Counted from the stretch's first letter, positions 51,919 through 61,705 are shown. The stretch: DNA of 64,000 nucleotides from Dictyoglomus thermophilum H-6-12 (GCF_000020965.1 NC_011297.1:1426001-1490000); one strand, 5' to 3'. Made by a program: numbers and translations. The notes: a model not told the origin generated them from the sequence alone.

Positions 51919-52977
51919 CTAAAACTTTACAATCTCCCAGAAAGCCTTCTTAGGATTGTGATTCTTATCAAAGAGTAATGGATAATCTTCTCTTCCTCTA
52001 ACAGGCCAGAAATAGAGCCAAGTATAGTCATCTGCTACACCCCAGAAAGTAACACCAGTAACTATTCCTTTGTATTTTCTTAAGATTTCAAAAGCCTCCT
52101 TATAAAGCTGAGCTTGTCTTTCAAGCCTATCTTCAGGCGGAACCTTAAAATTATTATTTTCATTTCTATCGTAGTAAATAGAAATATCAAACTCTGTAAC
52201 TTGTACTTCAACTCCAAGCTCTGCAAATCTCTTTATGGAATCCTCAAGCATCTTTGGAGTTGGCCATGCTAATGTCCAATGTCCCTGTATTCCAATACCA
52301 TGAATAGGAACTCCTTTATCCTTGAGCTTCTTAACTAATTTATAAGCCTTTTCTCTCTTTATAGGATCTTCTAAATTGTAATCGTTATAAAATAATTTAG
52401 CATCAGGATCTACCTCATGAGCCCAAATAAATGCCTTTTCAATAACTTCTTCACCACAAATATCATACCAAGGAGCTCTTCTCAAAAATTCATTAGGATT
52501 ATCCGATAAGGCCTCGTTAACCACATCCCAAGCATAAACTTTACCTTTATAATGTCCTACTACCTCTTTAATGTGTTCCTTTAATCTTGCAAGAATTTCA
52601 TCCTTTGTACCTGCATAAACCCATCCTGGAGTCTGATTATGCCAAACCAAAGTATGCCCTCTTACCTTCATACCATTCTTCATTGCAAAATCTACGATCT
52701 CATCGGCAGGTCCAAAATCATAAACATATGGTTTAGGATGAATAACTTCCCATTTCATTTGATTTTCAGGAGTTAAACTATTAAAATGCTTCTTCAAAAG
52801 ATTCTCATAATGATAAATATTTAAGTGACTAACTGCCGCTCCAATAGTAAAGTAATCTTTATAAACTTCTTTCAGTGATGGAATCTCCATACCTTTAGCC
52901 TCCTCCTTTAAAAATCCTAATGAGAAAGTGAGCAAAATTAGAAGAAGCACAAGGATAGAAAACCTTTGCTTAATCAT
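51919..52977 (-). CDS. xynA: Endo-1,4-beta-xylanase, GH10
   Basis: This secreted 352-residue xylanase has a signal peptide (1-29) and a single GH10 barrel with no binding module: VRGHTLVWHNQTPGWV, the acid/base Glu in WDVVNEALSD, YNDYNLEDP, GIGIQGHW, the nucleophile Glu in QVTEFDISIYY and VTFWGVADDYTWL. Length and composition match, from memory, the known Dictyoglomus XynA. It degrades xylan outside the cell; sugar importers nearby (891-2213 and 46995-50596) could take up products. Confidence 0.97.
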   Translation of the reverse strand: MIKQRFSILVLLLILLTFSLGFLKEEAKGMEIPSLKEVYKDYFTIGAAVSHLNIYHYENLLKKHFNSLTPENQMKWEVIHPKPYVYDFGPADEIVDFAMKNGMKVRGHTLVWHNQTPGWVYAGTKDEILARLKEHIKEVVGHYKGKVYAWDVVNEALSDNPNEFLRRAPWYDICGEEVIEKAFIWAHEVDPDAKLFYNDYNLEDPIKREKAYKLVKKLKDKGVPIHGIGIQGHWTLAWPTPKMLEDSIKRFAELGVEVQVTEFDISIYYDRNENNNFKVPPEDRLERQAQLYKEAFEILRKYKGIVTGVTFWGVADDYTWLYFWPVRGREDYPLLFDKNHNPKKAFWEIVKF

Positions 52978-53022
52978 TTTACCATCATCCCCTTTCCATT
53001 AAAATTTTACTTACTTTAACCC

Positions 53023-53889
53023 CTAATTTTGTAATAATTTTACCACGTTTTCTTCACCTATTAAATGACCTGCACCTATTACCACAAATATAGATTTGTA
53101 ATCTTTCATTAGGCTCTTTATTCTTTCCGCAAATCTAAAATTCCTTTTAATATAGACATATTGGTAAAATACATCATAACCTTCTTTCTTCAAATCACCC
53201 AACAACAATTCCTCAAGCTTCTCCTTATCCCCATTTTTATAGGCATTAAGTAGCTCCGAATAATACTCTTCGATTTTTTTATCTTTCAAATCCTTCAATT
53301 CTTCCAAGTTAGATTTTAAAATTTTTAACTGATCTTCCTCTGGTATCTCTGAAAATGCATCAAGTTGCTCTTCTACAGTTTCCAAGGCCACGATCTTTTT
53401 ATCTGATTCCTCTGCCTTGTTTATAAAATAGAAATCAATTCCATATTTTACATCCAAGGTATTATAAGCCAAAGAAGAGCTGATCTGAAAAAGTAACACC
53501 CAGGGCTTATAAAACTTTATTTTCTCAAAATTCTCCTCTCCTAAAACTTCTTTTAAATCTTTTACCAATTCTGGATCTGCATGATTTTCAATGCTATCTC
53601 CCTTTTTATATAAGCCTTTTTTAAGTATGTAAGCTTGTGCTTTGAACACATTTTTAGGATCAGTTATATCAAGTTCAACTGCTAAAACTTCAGATTTCTC
53701 AAAAGCCTTTTCAATTATAGGATCAAGAGGATATAGATCTGGGGTCCCCAAATGTATAGACCCCAAAGTATAAACCCTTGAATCATCAGAACTTATCTCA
53801 TAAAAAACCCCCTTAGTTTGACAGAAGATGAAGTTGAGAAGCAAAATAAAAATTAGTAAATAAAAAACAATCTTTTTAAGATATCTCAT
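53023..53889 (-). CDS. TraB/GumN family protein
   Basis: The 288 residues have a signal-like N-terminus (1-23), the family motif YTLGSIHLGTPDLYPLD, AVELDI, SAVE-like strands and the closing IGAGHLIGEENVVKLL (the GxxH...E metal site). Members resemble Tiki-type metalloproteases but bacterial functions are unknown. A cysteine ends the leader (NFIFCQ), but the residues before it are not a standard lipobox. It lies between the xylanase and MscS genes. Confidence 0.85.
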   Translation of the reverse strand: MRYLKKIVFYLLIFILLLNFIFCQTKGVFYEISSDDSRVYTLGSIHLGTPDLYPLDPIIEKAFEKSEVLAVELDITDPKNVFKAQAYILKKGLYKKGDSIENHADPELVKDLKEVLGEENFEKIKFYKPWVLLFQISSSLAYNTLDVKYGIDFYFINKAEESDKKIVALETVEEQLDAFSEIPEEDQLKILKSNLEELKDLKDKKIEEYYSELLNAYKNGDKEKLEELLLGDLKKEGYDVFYQYVYIKRNFRFAERIKSLMKDYKSIFVVIGAGHLIGEENVVKLLQN

Positions 53890-53922
53890 TTACCCTTCCC
53901 CCTAAATTTTTATTTCCCCTAA

Positions 53923-54699
53923 TTAATTCTTTTGAGATACCCTTAAATCCACAATCATATATGGAATAGAAATATTATTTTCCTCAAAAATCTTTTTAAT
54001 CCTCGCACTCAAAGCATTTATAGCATTAAAATAATTTTCCCTATCTACCCAAAAGTATACGGTATAAGTTATTCCAGAACTTCCATACTCCTTAAAAACA
54101 ACTATATTACTCACACTCTCATCTTTTACTACAAGATCTTCCTCCTCCAATGCTCTTCTTAATAAACTTATAACCTTTTCAAGATCCGAAGAGTAATCCA
54201 CACTTACATCAAAGCTCACTCTTCTGTAAGGACCTGGCCAAAACTTTGTTACAGTTCCAGACCATACCTTTCTATTGGGTATCAAAACCATTTTCCCATC
54301 AAAAGTTTTTATCCTAGTATGGTTCATCTCTACCATATCTACTACTCCGCTAATCCCATCTATATCTAAAGCCTCTCCCTCAAAAACCTTTCTTGTAACA
54401 AGCACTAAGACTCCAGAAAGAAAATTTGTGAGTGGCTCTTGGAAAGCAAGACCTAAAACCACACCAGAAATTCCAAGACCTGTAAGATATGGCATTAGAT
54501 TAATATTCCATATGGACATTATAATAGCAATACCAAAACCATAAATTAGGAACCCAATAATCATAGATATGGTTTTAGGAGCCTTTATCTCCTTACCTAC
54601 ATGAGACACAGTTCTATTAATAGCTCTCATTATTAAGTTATGAGAAAGAAAACATAGAAAAATCACCAGAAGACTCCAGAACAGATTAATATAAAGCAT
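53923..54699 (-). CDS. Mechanosensitive ion channel MscS family
   Basis: The 258 residues have three hydrophobic helices, the pore helix YLTGLGISGVVLGLAFQEPL and the beta domain with VDMVEMNHTRIKTFDGKMVLIPN. It opens under hypo-osmotic stress. An ATG at 54723 is in frame, but GGAGG lies ten bases before the ATG at 54699 and inside that longer reading, so 54699 is the start. A TATAAT stands further upstream. Confidence 0.93.
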   Translation of the reverse strand: MLYINLFWSLLVIFLCFLSHNLIMRAINRTVSHVGKEIKAPKTISMIIGFLIYGFGIAIIMSIWNINLMPYLTGLGISGVVLGLAFQEPLTNFLSGVLVLVTRKVFEGEALDIDGISGVVDMVEMNHTRIKTFDGKMVLIPNRKVWSGTVTKFWPGPYRRVSFDVSVDYSSDLEKVISLLRRALEEEDLVVKDESVSNIVVFKEYGSSGITYTVYFWVDRENYFNAINALSARIKKIFEENNISIPYMIVDLRVSQKN

Positions 54700-54795
54700 A
54701 GAAAAATAACCTCCTAAACTCATGATTAAAAAGTAAAAAATTATATTACAATTTTATCATAAAGGGGTTTTTAATGTTTAAAGAGGGTCAAACAA

Positions 54796-54826
54796 AAAAG
54801 GGGAGAGAAGATTCTCTCCCCAAAAT
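54796..54826 (-). terminator. Rubrerythrin terminator
   Basis: GGGGAGAGAA and TTCTCTCCCC (54800-54821) form a stem around a short loop. The minus strand continues with CTTTTTTG. Confidence 0.85.
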
Positions 54827-54827
54827 C

Positions 54828-55340
54828 TTACACTGAAAACTCTTTATAAGAACTTTTTGGAGCACCACATACAGGGCATTTCTCAGGTGGTTCACCCTCT
54901 ATCGTATGTCCACAAACAGGACATATATAAATCTTATTTGCTGGATAATCTTCATTTTTACTTACAAGCTCCTTAGCCTTCTTATACATCTCTGCGTGAA
55001 TCTTTTCTGCTTCCCAAGCAAATCTTGTACTTCTCTCTGCTCCCTTTTCATTCTGAAATACTGCTGTGTTGTTATATACTGGATACATCTCTTCAATCTC
55101 ATAAGTTTCGCCATCTATACATTGTTGAACATTATCTATCATCTCTTGTTTTAAAAGCCCTAATTCTCTAAAATGATTCCTAGCATGTACAAACTCTGCA
55201 TAAGCAATAGCCCTAAATAAATTGGCAAGTTTAACTAACCCCTTTCTCTCTGCCTCATCAGCGAAGATTAGATATTTCATATGAGCCATACTTTCCCCTG
55301 CAAAAGCGTTGTGAAGAAACTCTTCGGTCATTTTCCTCAT
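54828..55340 (-). CDS. Rubrerythrin
   Basis: This 170-residue di-iron peroxide reductase has an N-terminal ferritin-like four-helix bundle (AGESMAHMKY, AIAYAEFVHARNH, WEAEKIHAEMY) and a C-terminal rubredoxin-like iron site with two CxxC pairs (YICPVCGHTIEG and EKCPVCGAP). It protects an anaerobe against peroxide. It is monocistronic: promoter TATAAT upstream, GGGGGTGG start signal, terminator behind. Confidence 0.96.
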   Translation of the reverse strand: MRKMTEEFLHNAFAGESMAHMKYLIFADEAERKGLVKLANLFRAIAYAEFVHARNHFRELGLLKQEMIDNVQQCIDGETYEIEEMYPVYNNTAVFQNEKGAERSTRFAWEAEKIHAEMYKKAKELVSKNEDYPANKIYICPVCGHTIEGEPPEKCPVCGAPKSSYKEFSV

Positions 55341-55445
55341 AGATCCACCCCCTTACTTATTTTTAAAAATTATAACACTTAAGTTTTTTATATGCAATCA
55401 AAAATTATTCTTAATATAATTTTAATACAAAAATCTACATTAAAA

Positions 55446-55454
55446 TGGTATAAT
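55446..55454 (+). promoter_or_regulatory. Extended -10 promoter of the DOMON protein gene
   Basis: TGg-TATAAT followed by a 38-base stretch with GGAGGTG before the ATG at 55493. Unlike the leaderless genes of this window it has a normal leader. Confidence 0.6.
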
Positions 55455-55492
55455 TTATATTGTGAAAAATTTAACAAAAGGAGGTGCTAAAA

Positions 55493-56044
55493 ATGAGGAA
55501 GGCTTTAATATTAGCCATAACCTTGTTTCTTCTAACCTTTGCCTTTGCTCAAACTTCAAAGCCTAAAATTGATGGAAAACTTTCCCCAAATGAATATCCG
55601 TATTATGCCTCTTTTTCCAACGGAGATTTTCAGATATATTGGAAAATAGAAGGCGATGAAGTCTACATACTCATGATAGGCAAAACAAAGGGTTATGTAG
55701 CTTTAGGAATTAATCCTACAGTAAAAGCAGGAGATGCAGACTACATCATAGGATATGTAACCGATAAAGGAGCACAAGTTTTAGACTATTATGCCCCTGA
55801 AAAACATATGGGACATACTCTTGACGAAAAACTTGGTGGAAAAAACGATATTCTTGAGCTTGCAGGTACAGAAGATAAAGAATACACCTATATTGAGTTT
55901 AGAAGAAAATTAGATACAAAAGATAAGTATGATAAGGTATTTCCTAAAACAGGAACGCTAAAAATAGTTTGGGCTTTAGGAAATTCCGATGATCCCAACT
56001 CCATGCATGTAAAGAGAGGATACGGTGAACTAAAGATAAATTAA
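55493..56044 (+). CDS. Exported DOMON-like domain protein
   Basis: The 183 residues begin with a signal peptide (about 1-19, ending FAFAQ), then a beta-sandwich of DOMON or CBM9-like type: DGKLSPNEYPYYASF, FQIYWKIEGDEVYILMIG, GYVALGINP and YIIGYVTDKGAQVLDYY. DOMON domains bind haem or sugars. It has His in KHMGHT and MHVKRG and a Met-rich tail segment, compatible with a haem ligand, but this is unproven. A GTG at 55484 is within the ribosome-binding site and is rejected. Confidence 0.8.
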   Translation: MRKALILAITLFLLTFAFAQTSKPKIDGKLSPNEYPYYASFSNGDFQIYWKIEGDEVYILMIGKTKGYVALGINPTVKAGDADYIIGYVTDKGAQVLDYYAPEKHMGHTLDEKLGGKNDILELAGTEDKEYTYIEFRRKLDTKDKYDKVFPKTGTLKIVWALGNSDDPNSMHVKRGYGELKIN

Positions 56045-56047
56045 AAG

Positions 56048-56085
56048 ATTAGAGGGGAGAAACTACTCTCTCCCCTCTCTTCCGT
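56048..56085. terminator. Shared hairpin between convergent genes
   Basis: AGAGGGGAGA (56051-56060) and TCTCCCCTCT (56069-56078) enclose an eight-base loop. It follows the DOMON gene stop and overlaps the last codons of the ABC exporter on the other strand. The minus side continues into AATCTTTTAATTT. Confidence 0.65.
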
Positions 56086-57841
56086 TTACTTGAAACCCTT
56101 TATCCCAAAGCTCCTTATACTTTCCACCCTTTTCTAATAATTCTGAATGATTTCCTTCTTCTACTATTTTTCCTCCATCTATGACTATGATTCTATCAAC
56201 GTCTTTTACAGTAGATAGCCTGTGGGCAATAATTAATGCAGTTTTATCCTTTATCAAATTATTTAGTGCTTGAATTACTAAGTTTTCTGATTCAGAATCA
56301 AGAGAAGAAGTAGCCTCATCAAGAAGTAAAATAGGAGAATTCTTCAATATAGCCCGAGCAATACTTAACCTTTGTCTCTGGCCTCCCGAAAGAAATACTC
56401 CTCTTTCTCCCACCTTTGTACTTAAACCGTCAGGAAGTTTAATTACAAAATCATAAGAATTAGACCTTTTTAGAGCCTCAGTTATTTCTCCATCCTTTGC
56501 CCTTAAATTACCATACCTTATGTTCTCATAAACCGACGTGTTGAAAAGATAAACATCCTGAGGCATATAACTTATTAAATTTCTTAACTCTTCTAAAGTA
56601 TATGATCTTATTTCTTTTCCCAAAACATAGATATTTCCATCATAATGAGGATAAAATCCCAATAATAATTTAAAAATAGTACTTTTTCCTCCGCCACTAG
56701 GACCAACAATTGCAATTTTCTCTCCTTCTTTCACCTCAAAGGAGATGCCTTTAAGAACCTCCTGAGTACTATCGTAGGAAAAAGAAACATTTTCAAACCT
56801 AATCACCCAATTATTCTTATTTATAATGTGAATATTCTTTTCATATTTTTTTCTTTCATTCTCTTCTTTAGATTTATCTAAAATCTCAAATATTCTCTCC
56901 GCTCCTGCAAGAGATATTTGTAAATTTGTCAAGAAGTTACCCAAAGAGCCAAAAAAATATACTACAGGTCCCATCAACTGAACAGCAGCCACCATATTTC
57001 CAAAAGTGATTTTATCCCTTATCATAAGATAACCTCCAAGAGCCAACATACCAAAGAATATAAAATATCCTACGGTGTAATTAAAAGAAGCCAGAATAGA
57101 GCTATAATTTACCCTTCTTAGAGCAAGTCTATAAAGGAGAGAGTTTATCTCCACATATTTCTTAAATATCATATCTGCGATATCAAAAGCACGTATTATG
57201 TAAGCTCCTCCAACAATATCTGACAATTTTTGAGTAACCTTAGAAAAAGCTTCCTGTATTTTATTACTTATCTCTCTTAGCCTTTTCATAAAAATAGCAT
57301 TTACCAAAATATTCACAGAAGTTACTAAAACCACATAGAAGAATATGATTTTGTTGATAAGAAAGATTGCTACACTACATCCTATAGCACTTACAATGGA
57401 CATCAATAAAACCATTAATTGCCAGGAATAAACTCCTTCTGCTGTATTTACATCAAAATTTATCCGAGACAAAAAATCTCCTGTATGATTTTTTTCAAAC
57501 TCATACATAGGAAGATCTATTATGTGCTCAAAAAGTCTTCTTCTTATTATAATTGTGGTTTTTCTAACAGCATACTGATACAAGTAAGCAAAAATAGGTA
57601 TTATTAAAAGAAACAAACCAAATCTTGTAAGCAAGTACCATACTCCCTCGGCAAGCTTATTTGTACTCTTCTCTATCATTCCATCGGAGATTAATTTTAA
57701 ACTTATTGCTGCAAAATAATTTAATAGAAATACTTGAGAGGATAAGAATAACAAAGAAACTAAGTACATAATCCCTAAAAATATACTTCCCCCATCTTTC
57801 CACATAAAAGAAAAAAGTCTTATGAGCCTATTATTATTCAT
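56063..57841 (-). CDS. ABC exporter half-transporter (second of pair)
   Basis: This 592-residue protein has six N-terminal membrane segments (about 15-300), a coupling motif FLSRINFDVNTAEG and an ATPase with Walker A GPSGGGKSTIFKLL, signature LSGGQRQRLSIARA and Walker B ILLLDEATSSLD. It lies three bases after a sister half-transporter, so they most likely form a heterodimeric multidrug or lipid exporter. Both members keep the catalytic Glu, unlike many such pairs where one is Asp. The substrate is unknown. Confidence 0.93.
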   Translation of the reverse strand: MNNNRLIRLFSFMWKDGGSIFLGIMYLVSLLFLSSQVFLLNYFAAISLKLISDGMIEKSTNKLAEGVWYLLTRFGLFLLIIPIFAYLYQYAVRKTTIIIRRRLFEHIIDLPMYEFEKNHTGDFLSRINFDVNTAEGVYSWQLMVLLMSIVSAIGCSVAIFLINKIIFFYVVLVTSVNILVNAIFMKRLREISNKIQEAFSKVTQKLSDIVGGAYIIRAFDIADMIFKKYVEINSLLYRLALRRVNYSSILASFNYTVGYFIFFGMLALGGYLMIRDKITFGNMVAAVQLMGPVVYFFGSLGNFLTNLQISLAGAERIFEILDKSKEENERKKYEKNIHIINKNNWVIRFENVSFSYDSTQEVLKGISFEVKEGEKIAIVGPSGGGKSTIFKLLLGFYPHYDGNIYVLGKEIRSYTLEELRNLISYMPQDVYLFNTSVYENIRYGNLRAKDGEITEALKRSNSYDFVIKLPDGLSTKVGERGVFLSGGQRQRLSIARAILKNSPILLLDEATSSLDSESENLVIQALNNLIKDKTALIIAHRLSTVKDVDRIIVIDGGKIVEEGNHSELLEKGGKYKELWDKGFQVNGREGRE

Positions 57842-57844
57842 AGA

Positions 57845-59572
57845 CTATACCCCCAACTCAACCTCTCCCAATTGTTTTGAATACAATTTATAATAAACTC
57901 CCTTTTTCTTTAACAAATACTCATGAGTTCCATCTTCTACAATTTTGCCATCCTCTATAACCAAAATCCTATCAACAAACTTTATAGAAGAATATCTATG
58001 CGCTATAACAATTAGGGTTTTGTCTTTTAACTTTTCAAAAAGAGTCTCTTGTATCTGAGCTTCTGTATTCGAATCAAGAGCAGAGGTAGCCTCATCCATA
58101 ATAAAGATATCCGCTTCTTTTAATAGAAATCTCGCAAGGGCTATTCTCTGCCTCTCTCCTCCAGAAATCTTAAGAGCTCTTTCCCCTATCTCTTTATCAA
58201 AACCTCCAAGGTCAGAAATTATAAAATCATAAGCAAGAACCTTCTTTGAAACCTCCTCAATTTTTTTATTGTCCACATTGTAGTTTCCATACCTTATATT
58301 CTCCTCTACAGACTCAGGAAACAGATAAACATCCTGATTTGCCACAGATATCCTACCTCTAAGAGAAGAAAGATTCCATTCATTAAGATCTATTCCCAAC
58401 ACCTTTATATGGCCTTTTGTAGGTTTATAAAGTCCAAGAATAAGCTTTACTATAGTAGATTTACCTCCACCACTTTCACCTACTATAGCCACCTTCTCCT
58501 CTTTCTTAATCTTAAAAGACACATCTTTAAGAATGTAATCAGCCCCATCATAAGAAAAACTCACATTCTCAAACTCCACAACATAAGGACAATCTGGATC
58601 GTATTCATTGATAATTCCACTTCTCTCCTCTTCTGCCGACAATATTTCCCAAATTCTCTCTAAAGCTGCCTTAGCTTTTCGGTAGGAGTTTATAATGTTA
58701 GGAAGTACATTCATGGGTGCTATAAAAATATTGATTAATCCTATAAAAGATATTATTCCGCCAACACTTATCTCACCACTTATCACTAACCTTCCTCCAA
58801 ATAGAAACATCATTATAAAGGGACTTAAAGAAATAATCTCTTTCATAGGATCAAGAATCACTTCAAAGCTTGCAGATCTTAATCCCTCTTTGAATGCTCT
58901 TTTAATCTTTTCATCAAATAAACTCACCATTTCAGACTTGAGATTAAAAGCTTTTATTACTGTTATCCCTGATAATGTATCTTGAACTAAAGTGTTCACA
59001 TTTCCATACTCATCTTGCTGTTTTTTTGTATACTTTTCCACGGGTTTTGAGATAATGATTGAAAGATAAATACATATAGGGATTATGACAAAAGTAAAGA
59101 GAGTCAACTTCCAGCTTATCTGGAAGGCAAGAATTACCCCAAAAATAAACACAAAAGGCTGGTAAAAAATATCTCCTAAAGAAGAGTTAAGAAAATTTTG
59201 TATCAAAGATAGATCATTAGAAAGATTTGATATAAAATCTCCGGTAGCCCTCTTTTCGATAAATTCTAAATTAACTTTTGTCAACTTTTTACCAATATCT
59301 AACCTTAACTCATTCATATATTTTTCGGCAAATTTTCCTAAGTTAAAGGCCTTAACATACTCTAAAAAAATTCTTACAATAGAGATTAAAAGTACTGTAA
59401 GAAAAACCCTCTTAAAGCCCTCCAGATTCTTTGCTAGAACAAAATCTATCAGGTATCTCTCCATATTTCTAAAATAAATATTAATAAATGCCACCATAAG
59501 AGATAAAAGAATTATAGACAATAACAAAGACAGATTTTTCCTTAAAATAGAATAAATAAATCCCTTTCTCAT
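57845..59572 (-). CDS. ABC exporter half-transporter (first of pair)
   Basis: This 575-residue partner has six membrane segments, FISNLSNDLSLIQNFL in the coupling region and an ATPase with Walker A GESGGGKSTIVKL, signature ISGGERQRIALARFLL and Walker B FIMDEATSALD. The signature deviates slightly from LSGGQ at two places (Ile and Glu), as in other heterodimeric exporters. GAGGTG precedes the ATG at 59572. The 174 bases upstream (59573-59746) hold no gene or clear promoter that I can see. Confidence 0.93.
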   Translation of the reverse strand: MRKGFIYSILRKNLSLLLSIILLSLMVAFINIYFRNMERYLIDFVLAKNLEGFKRVFLTVLLISIVRIFLEYVKAFNLGKFAEKYMNELRLDIGKKLTKVNLEFIEKRATGDFISNLSNDLSLIQNFLNSSLGDIFYQPFVFIFGVILAFQISWKLTLFTFVIIPICIYLSIIISKPVEKYTKKQQDEYGNVNTLVQDTLSGITVIKAFNLKSEMVSLFDEKIKRAFKEGLRSASFEVILDPMKEIISLSPFIMMFLFGGRLVISGEISVGGIISFIGLINIFIAPMNVLPNIINSYRKAKAALERIWEILSAEEERSGIINEYDPDCPYVVEFENVSFSYDGADYILKDVSFKIKKEEKVAIVGESGGGKSTIVKLILGLYKPTKGHIKVLGIDLNEWNLSSLRGRISVANQDVYLFPESVEENIRYGNYNVDNKKIEEVSKKVLAYDFIISDLGGFDKEIGERALKISGGERQRIALARFLLKEADIFIMDEATSALDSNTEAQIQETLFEKLKDKTLIVIAHRYSSIKFVDRILVIEDGKIVEDGTHEYLLKKKGVYYKLYSKQLGEVELGV

Positions 59573-59746
59573 CCGTCACACCTCTAAAATTTTTAATTTT
59601 TACTTGTAATATTTTAAAATTTAAACTCAATTTTTGTCAATATAAGAGTTAAAAATTTAAATCACAGTTTCAAAAATAGCAAAAAAATTGATGCAATTAA
59701 AAATTAACCACTGTAACACGAGAAACAATATTTACTATTTGTAAAA

Positions 59747-60682
59747 TTACCTTCTTCTAACCTTTATATCAAAGGCTTCACCTGGATTGTCTACAAGTAA
59801 TCTATTAATAATATCCTCTCCAATATTTCTCTCTACAAGTTTAGGAATGAGCTTGTAAGATATATCAGTATAAGGCCTTATATTTTGAGATTCTTTAGGC
59901 TTTCCTACTGTAAACCAACCAGCATCATGAGAAATTAAAATCCTATCTATAAATCCTTCTTTTATAACTCGCTCTATTAGATTTAAATGATATTCTATTG
60001 GCCTTCCTCCTACGGAATCATATTCAAGAAAAGCCCCTCTATCTAATAACTCAAGGTGAACATCAAAATCCTCAATAGCATCTGCATGGACAATAATAAG
60101 AGCAGAAAGATCTACTTTTTCTTCTTCAAAAATCTTTGCAACTTCAAGAGCGCATTGCTTTTCTCCAGTATGGCACGCCACTGTAAGTCCAGTCTCAAGA
60201 TGAGCAAAGGCAGAAGCTCTTATTAATTTTTCATCTATATCATTTAAAGGACCAGGATTTACAGCAGTTTTAATAAAACCAGGTTTAATTCCATCTTCAA
60301 TACTATTTTTCCATTCATTAATCCACATCTCTGCGAAATCTTCCGGAGAAAGTTGCCGGTACTTTTTGGGAACATGCTTATCCTCTCCTGCCCCATAAAA
60401 ACCTGTATTTGTTATAATATTCAAACCGGTTTTTTCTGATAATATTCTTAAAATCTTTACATCTCTTCCCACATATTTAGGAGTGCACTCAAAAAAGCTG
60501 TTATAACCCAATTCTTTGATTTCTACTAAATAGGGTAGCATAACTTCCACAATATCGTTTCTTAAATTGTCATCAATAACTATCTGTTCTTCAGCAGAGG
60601 AAAAATCCACCAGAATATGCTCGTGTACCAAACTTTTCCCTATTTCTTTTCTATCTACTGCCCCTCTTACAGTCATAATCAT
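59747..60682 (-). CDS. Phosphotriesterase-family amidohydrolase
   Basis: This 311-residue TIM-barrel binuclear metal hydrolase has LVHEHILVDF (HxH), GFIKTAVNPG (the carbamylated Lys), ACHTGEKQCA, VHADAIEDF and SHDAGWF. The metal site is complete. The ALDH-like YtwF/PHP subgroup has lactonase or phosphodiester activities; which one applies here is unknown. GAGGTG lies eight bases before ATG. Confidence 0.88.
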   Translation of the reverse strand: MIMTVRGAVDRKEIGKSLVHEHILVDFSSAEEQIVIDDNLRNDIVEVMLPYLVEIKELGYNSFFECTPKYVGRDVKILRILSEKTGLNIITNTGFYGAGEDKHVPKKYRQLSPEDFAEMWINEWKNSIEDGIKPGFIKTAVNPGPLNDIDEKLIRASAFAHLETGLTVACHTGEKQCALEVAKIFEEEKVDLSALIIVHADAIEDFDVHLELLDRGAFLEYDSVGGRPIEYHLNLIERVIKEGFIDRILISHDAGWFTVGKPKESQNIRPYTDISYKLIPKLVERNIGEDIINRLLVDNPGEAFDIKVRRR

Positions 60683-60731
60683 AATAGATCACCTCATTTC
60701 TTTTTTTAAAATATTCTCTCACAAAAAAAGA

Positions 60732-60737
60732 TATAAT
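60732..60737 (+). promoter_or_regulatory. -10 box of a leaderless DUF523/DUF1722 gene
   Basis: TATAAT ends seven bases before the ATG at 60745 and no ribosome-binding site is visible. No clear -35 box. Confidence 0.55.
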
Positions 60738-60744
60738 ATAAGAT

Positions 60745-61692
60745 ATGAGGAAGTTTAACAAACCCAAAATAATATATAGCACTTGTCTTACCTCAGAACC
60801 TGTGAGGTATGATGGAGGCATAATAAGAGATGCCTTTGCCTTAAAGCTAAAAGAATTTTGCGAAGTGATAACTGTATGTCCTGAGATCTCTATAGGCCTT
60901 GGAGTCCCAAGAGATAAAATAATATTATATGTTGAAGAAAATAGAATAAAGGTTTATCAGCCCAAAACAGGCTTAGACCTTACCAATAAGATGTTGGATT
61001 TTTCTGAAGATTTCTTAGGTAAACTTCCAGAGGTAGATGGCTTTCTGTTAAAAAGCAAATCACCTTCTTGCGGTTTATCAAATACTATGATCTATAAAGA
61101 TAAAGAAGGAAAAATCTTTCATTCTAAGGGAATAGGTCTTTTTGCTCATAAAGTTTTAGAAAAATTCCCCAATATTCCTGCAGAAGATGAGGGAAGACTT
61201 AGAAATCCAGAAATTCGAGAAAGATTCTTGACGAGAATATTTGTATTGGCAGATTTGAGAATTCTAAAAGAAAGACCCCCAAAAATAAGAGACCTAATAG
61301 AATTTCACCAGAATAATAAATATCTTCTTATGGCTTATTCCCAAAAACACCTAAAGGAGCTAGGAAACCTATTGGCAAATCAAACTAAATACTCTTTTGA
61401 GGAATTAATAGAGAAATATACCATTTTCTTCAGAGAGGCCCTTTCTGTGATTCCTAAAAGAGGAAACCATACAAATGTTATCTTCCACATATATGGATAC
61501 TTTTCAAAAAAATTAAAAGAAGGAGAAAAAAACCATTTTTTATATCTTCTCAATCTATACAGAAAGGCAAAAATCAATTTAAGACCAATTATTGAAATTT
61601 TAAAAAGTTGGGCATATAGATTTGATGATCAGTACCTTTTAAATCAAACCTACCTAAATCCATATCCTGATGAACTTACACATATTGAATAA
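60745..61692 (+). CDS. DUF523-DUF1722 (YbgA-like) fusion protein
   Basis: The 315 residues join an N-terminal DUF523 domain (about 1-150; cysteines in YSTCLTSEPVRYDG, ITVCPEI and KSPSCGLS) to a C-terminal DUF1722/YbgA domain (about 185-300; HQNNKYLLMAYSQKHLKELG). DUF523 proteins related to TudS bind a 4Fe-4S cluster through three cysteines and desulfurise thiouracil, so this could be a tRNA- or thiouracil-desulfurising enzyme. That function is inference. Transcription is probably leaderless. Confidence 0.85.
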   Translation: MRKFNKPKIIYSTCLTSEPVRYDGGIIRDAFALKLKEFCEVITVCPEISIGLGVPRDKIILYVEENRIKVYQPKTGLDLTNKMLDFSEDFLGKLPEVDGFLLKSKSPSCGLSNTMIYKDKEGKIFHSKGIGLFAHKVLEKFPNIPAEDEGRLRNPEIRERFLTRIFVLADLRILKERPPKIRDLIEFHQNNKYLLMAYSQKHLKELGNLLANQTKYSFEELIEKYTIFFREALSVIPKRGNHTNVIFHIYGYFSKKLKEGEKNHFLYLLNLYRKAKINLRPIIEILKSWAYRFDDQYLLNQTYLNPYPDELTHIE

Positions 61693-61705
61693 ACCTCGAT
61701 CTTTA

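Noticed and set aside
59573-59746. Small gene or RNA in the 174-base gap before the ABC exporter
   Set aside because: AT-rich, no start with ribosome-binding site and no stable GC stem seen.
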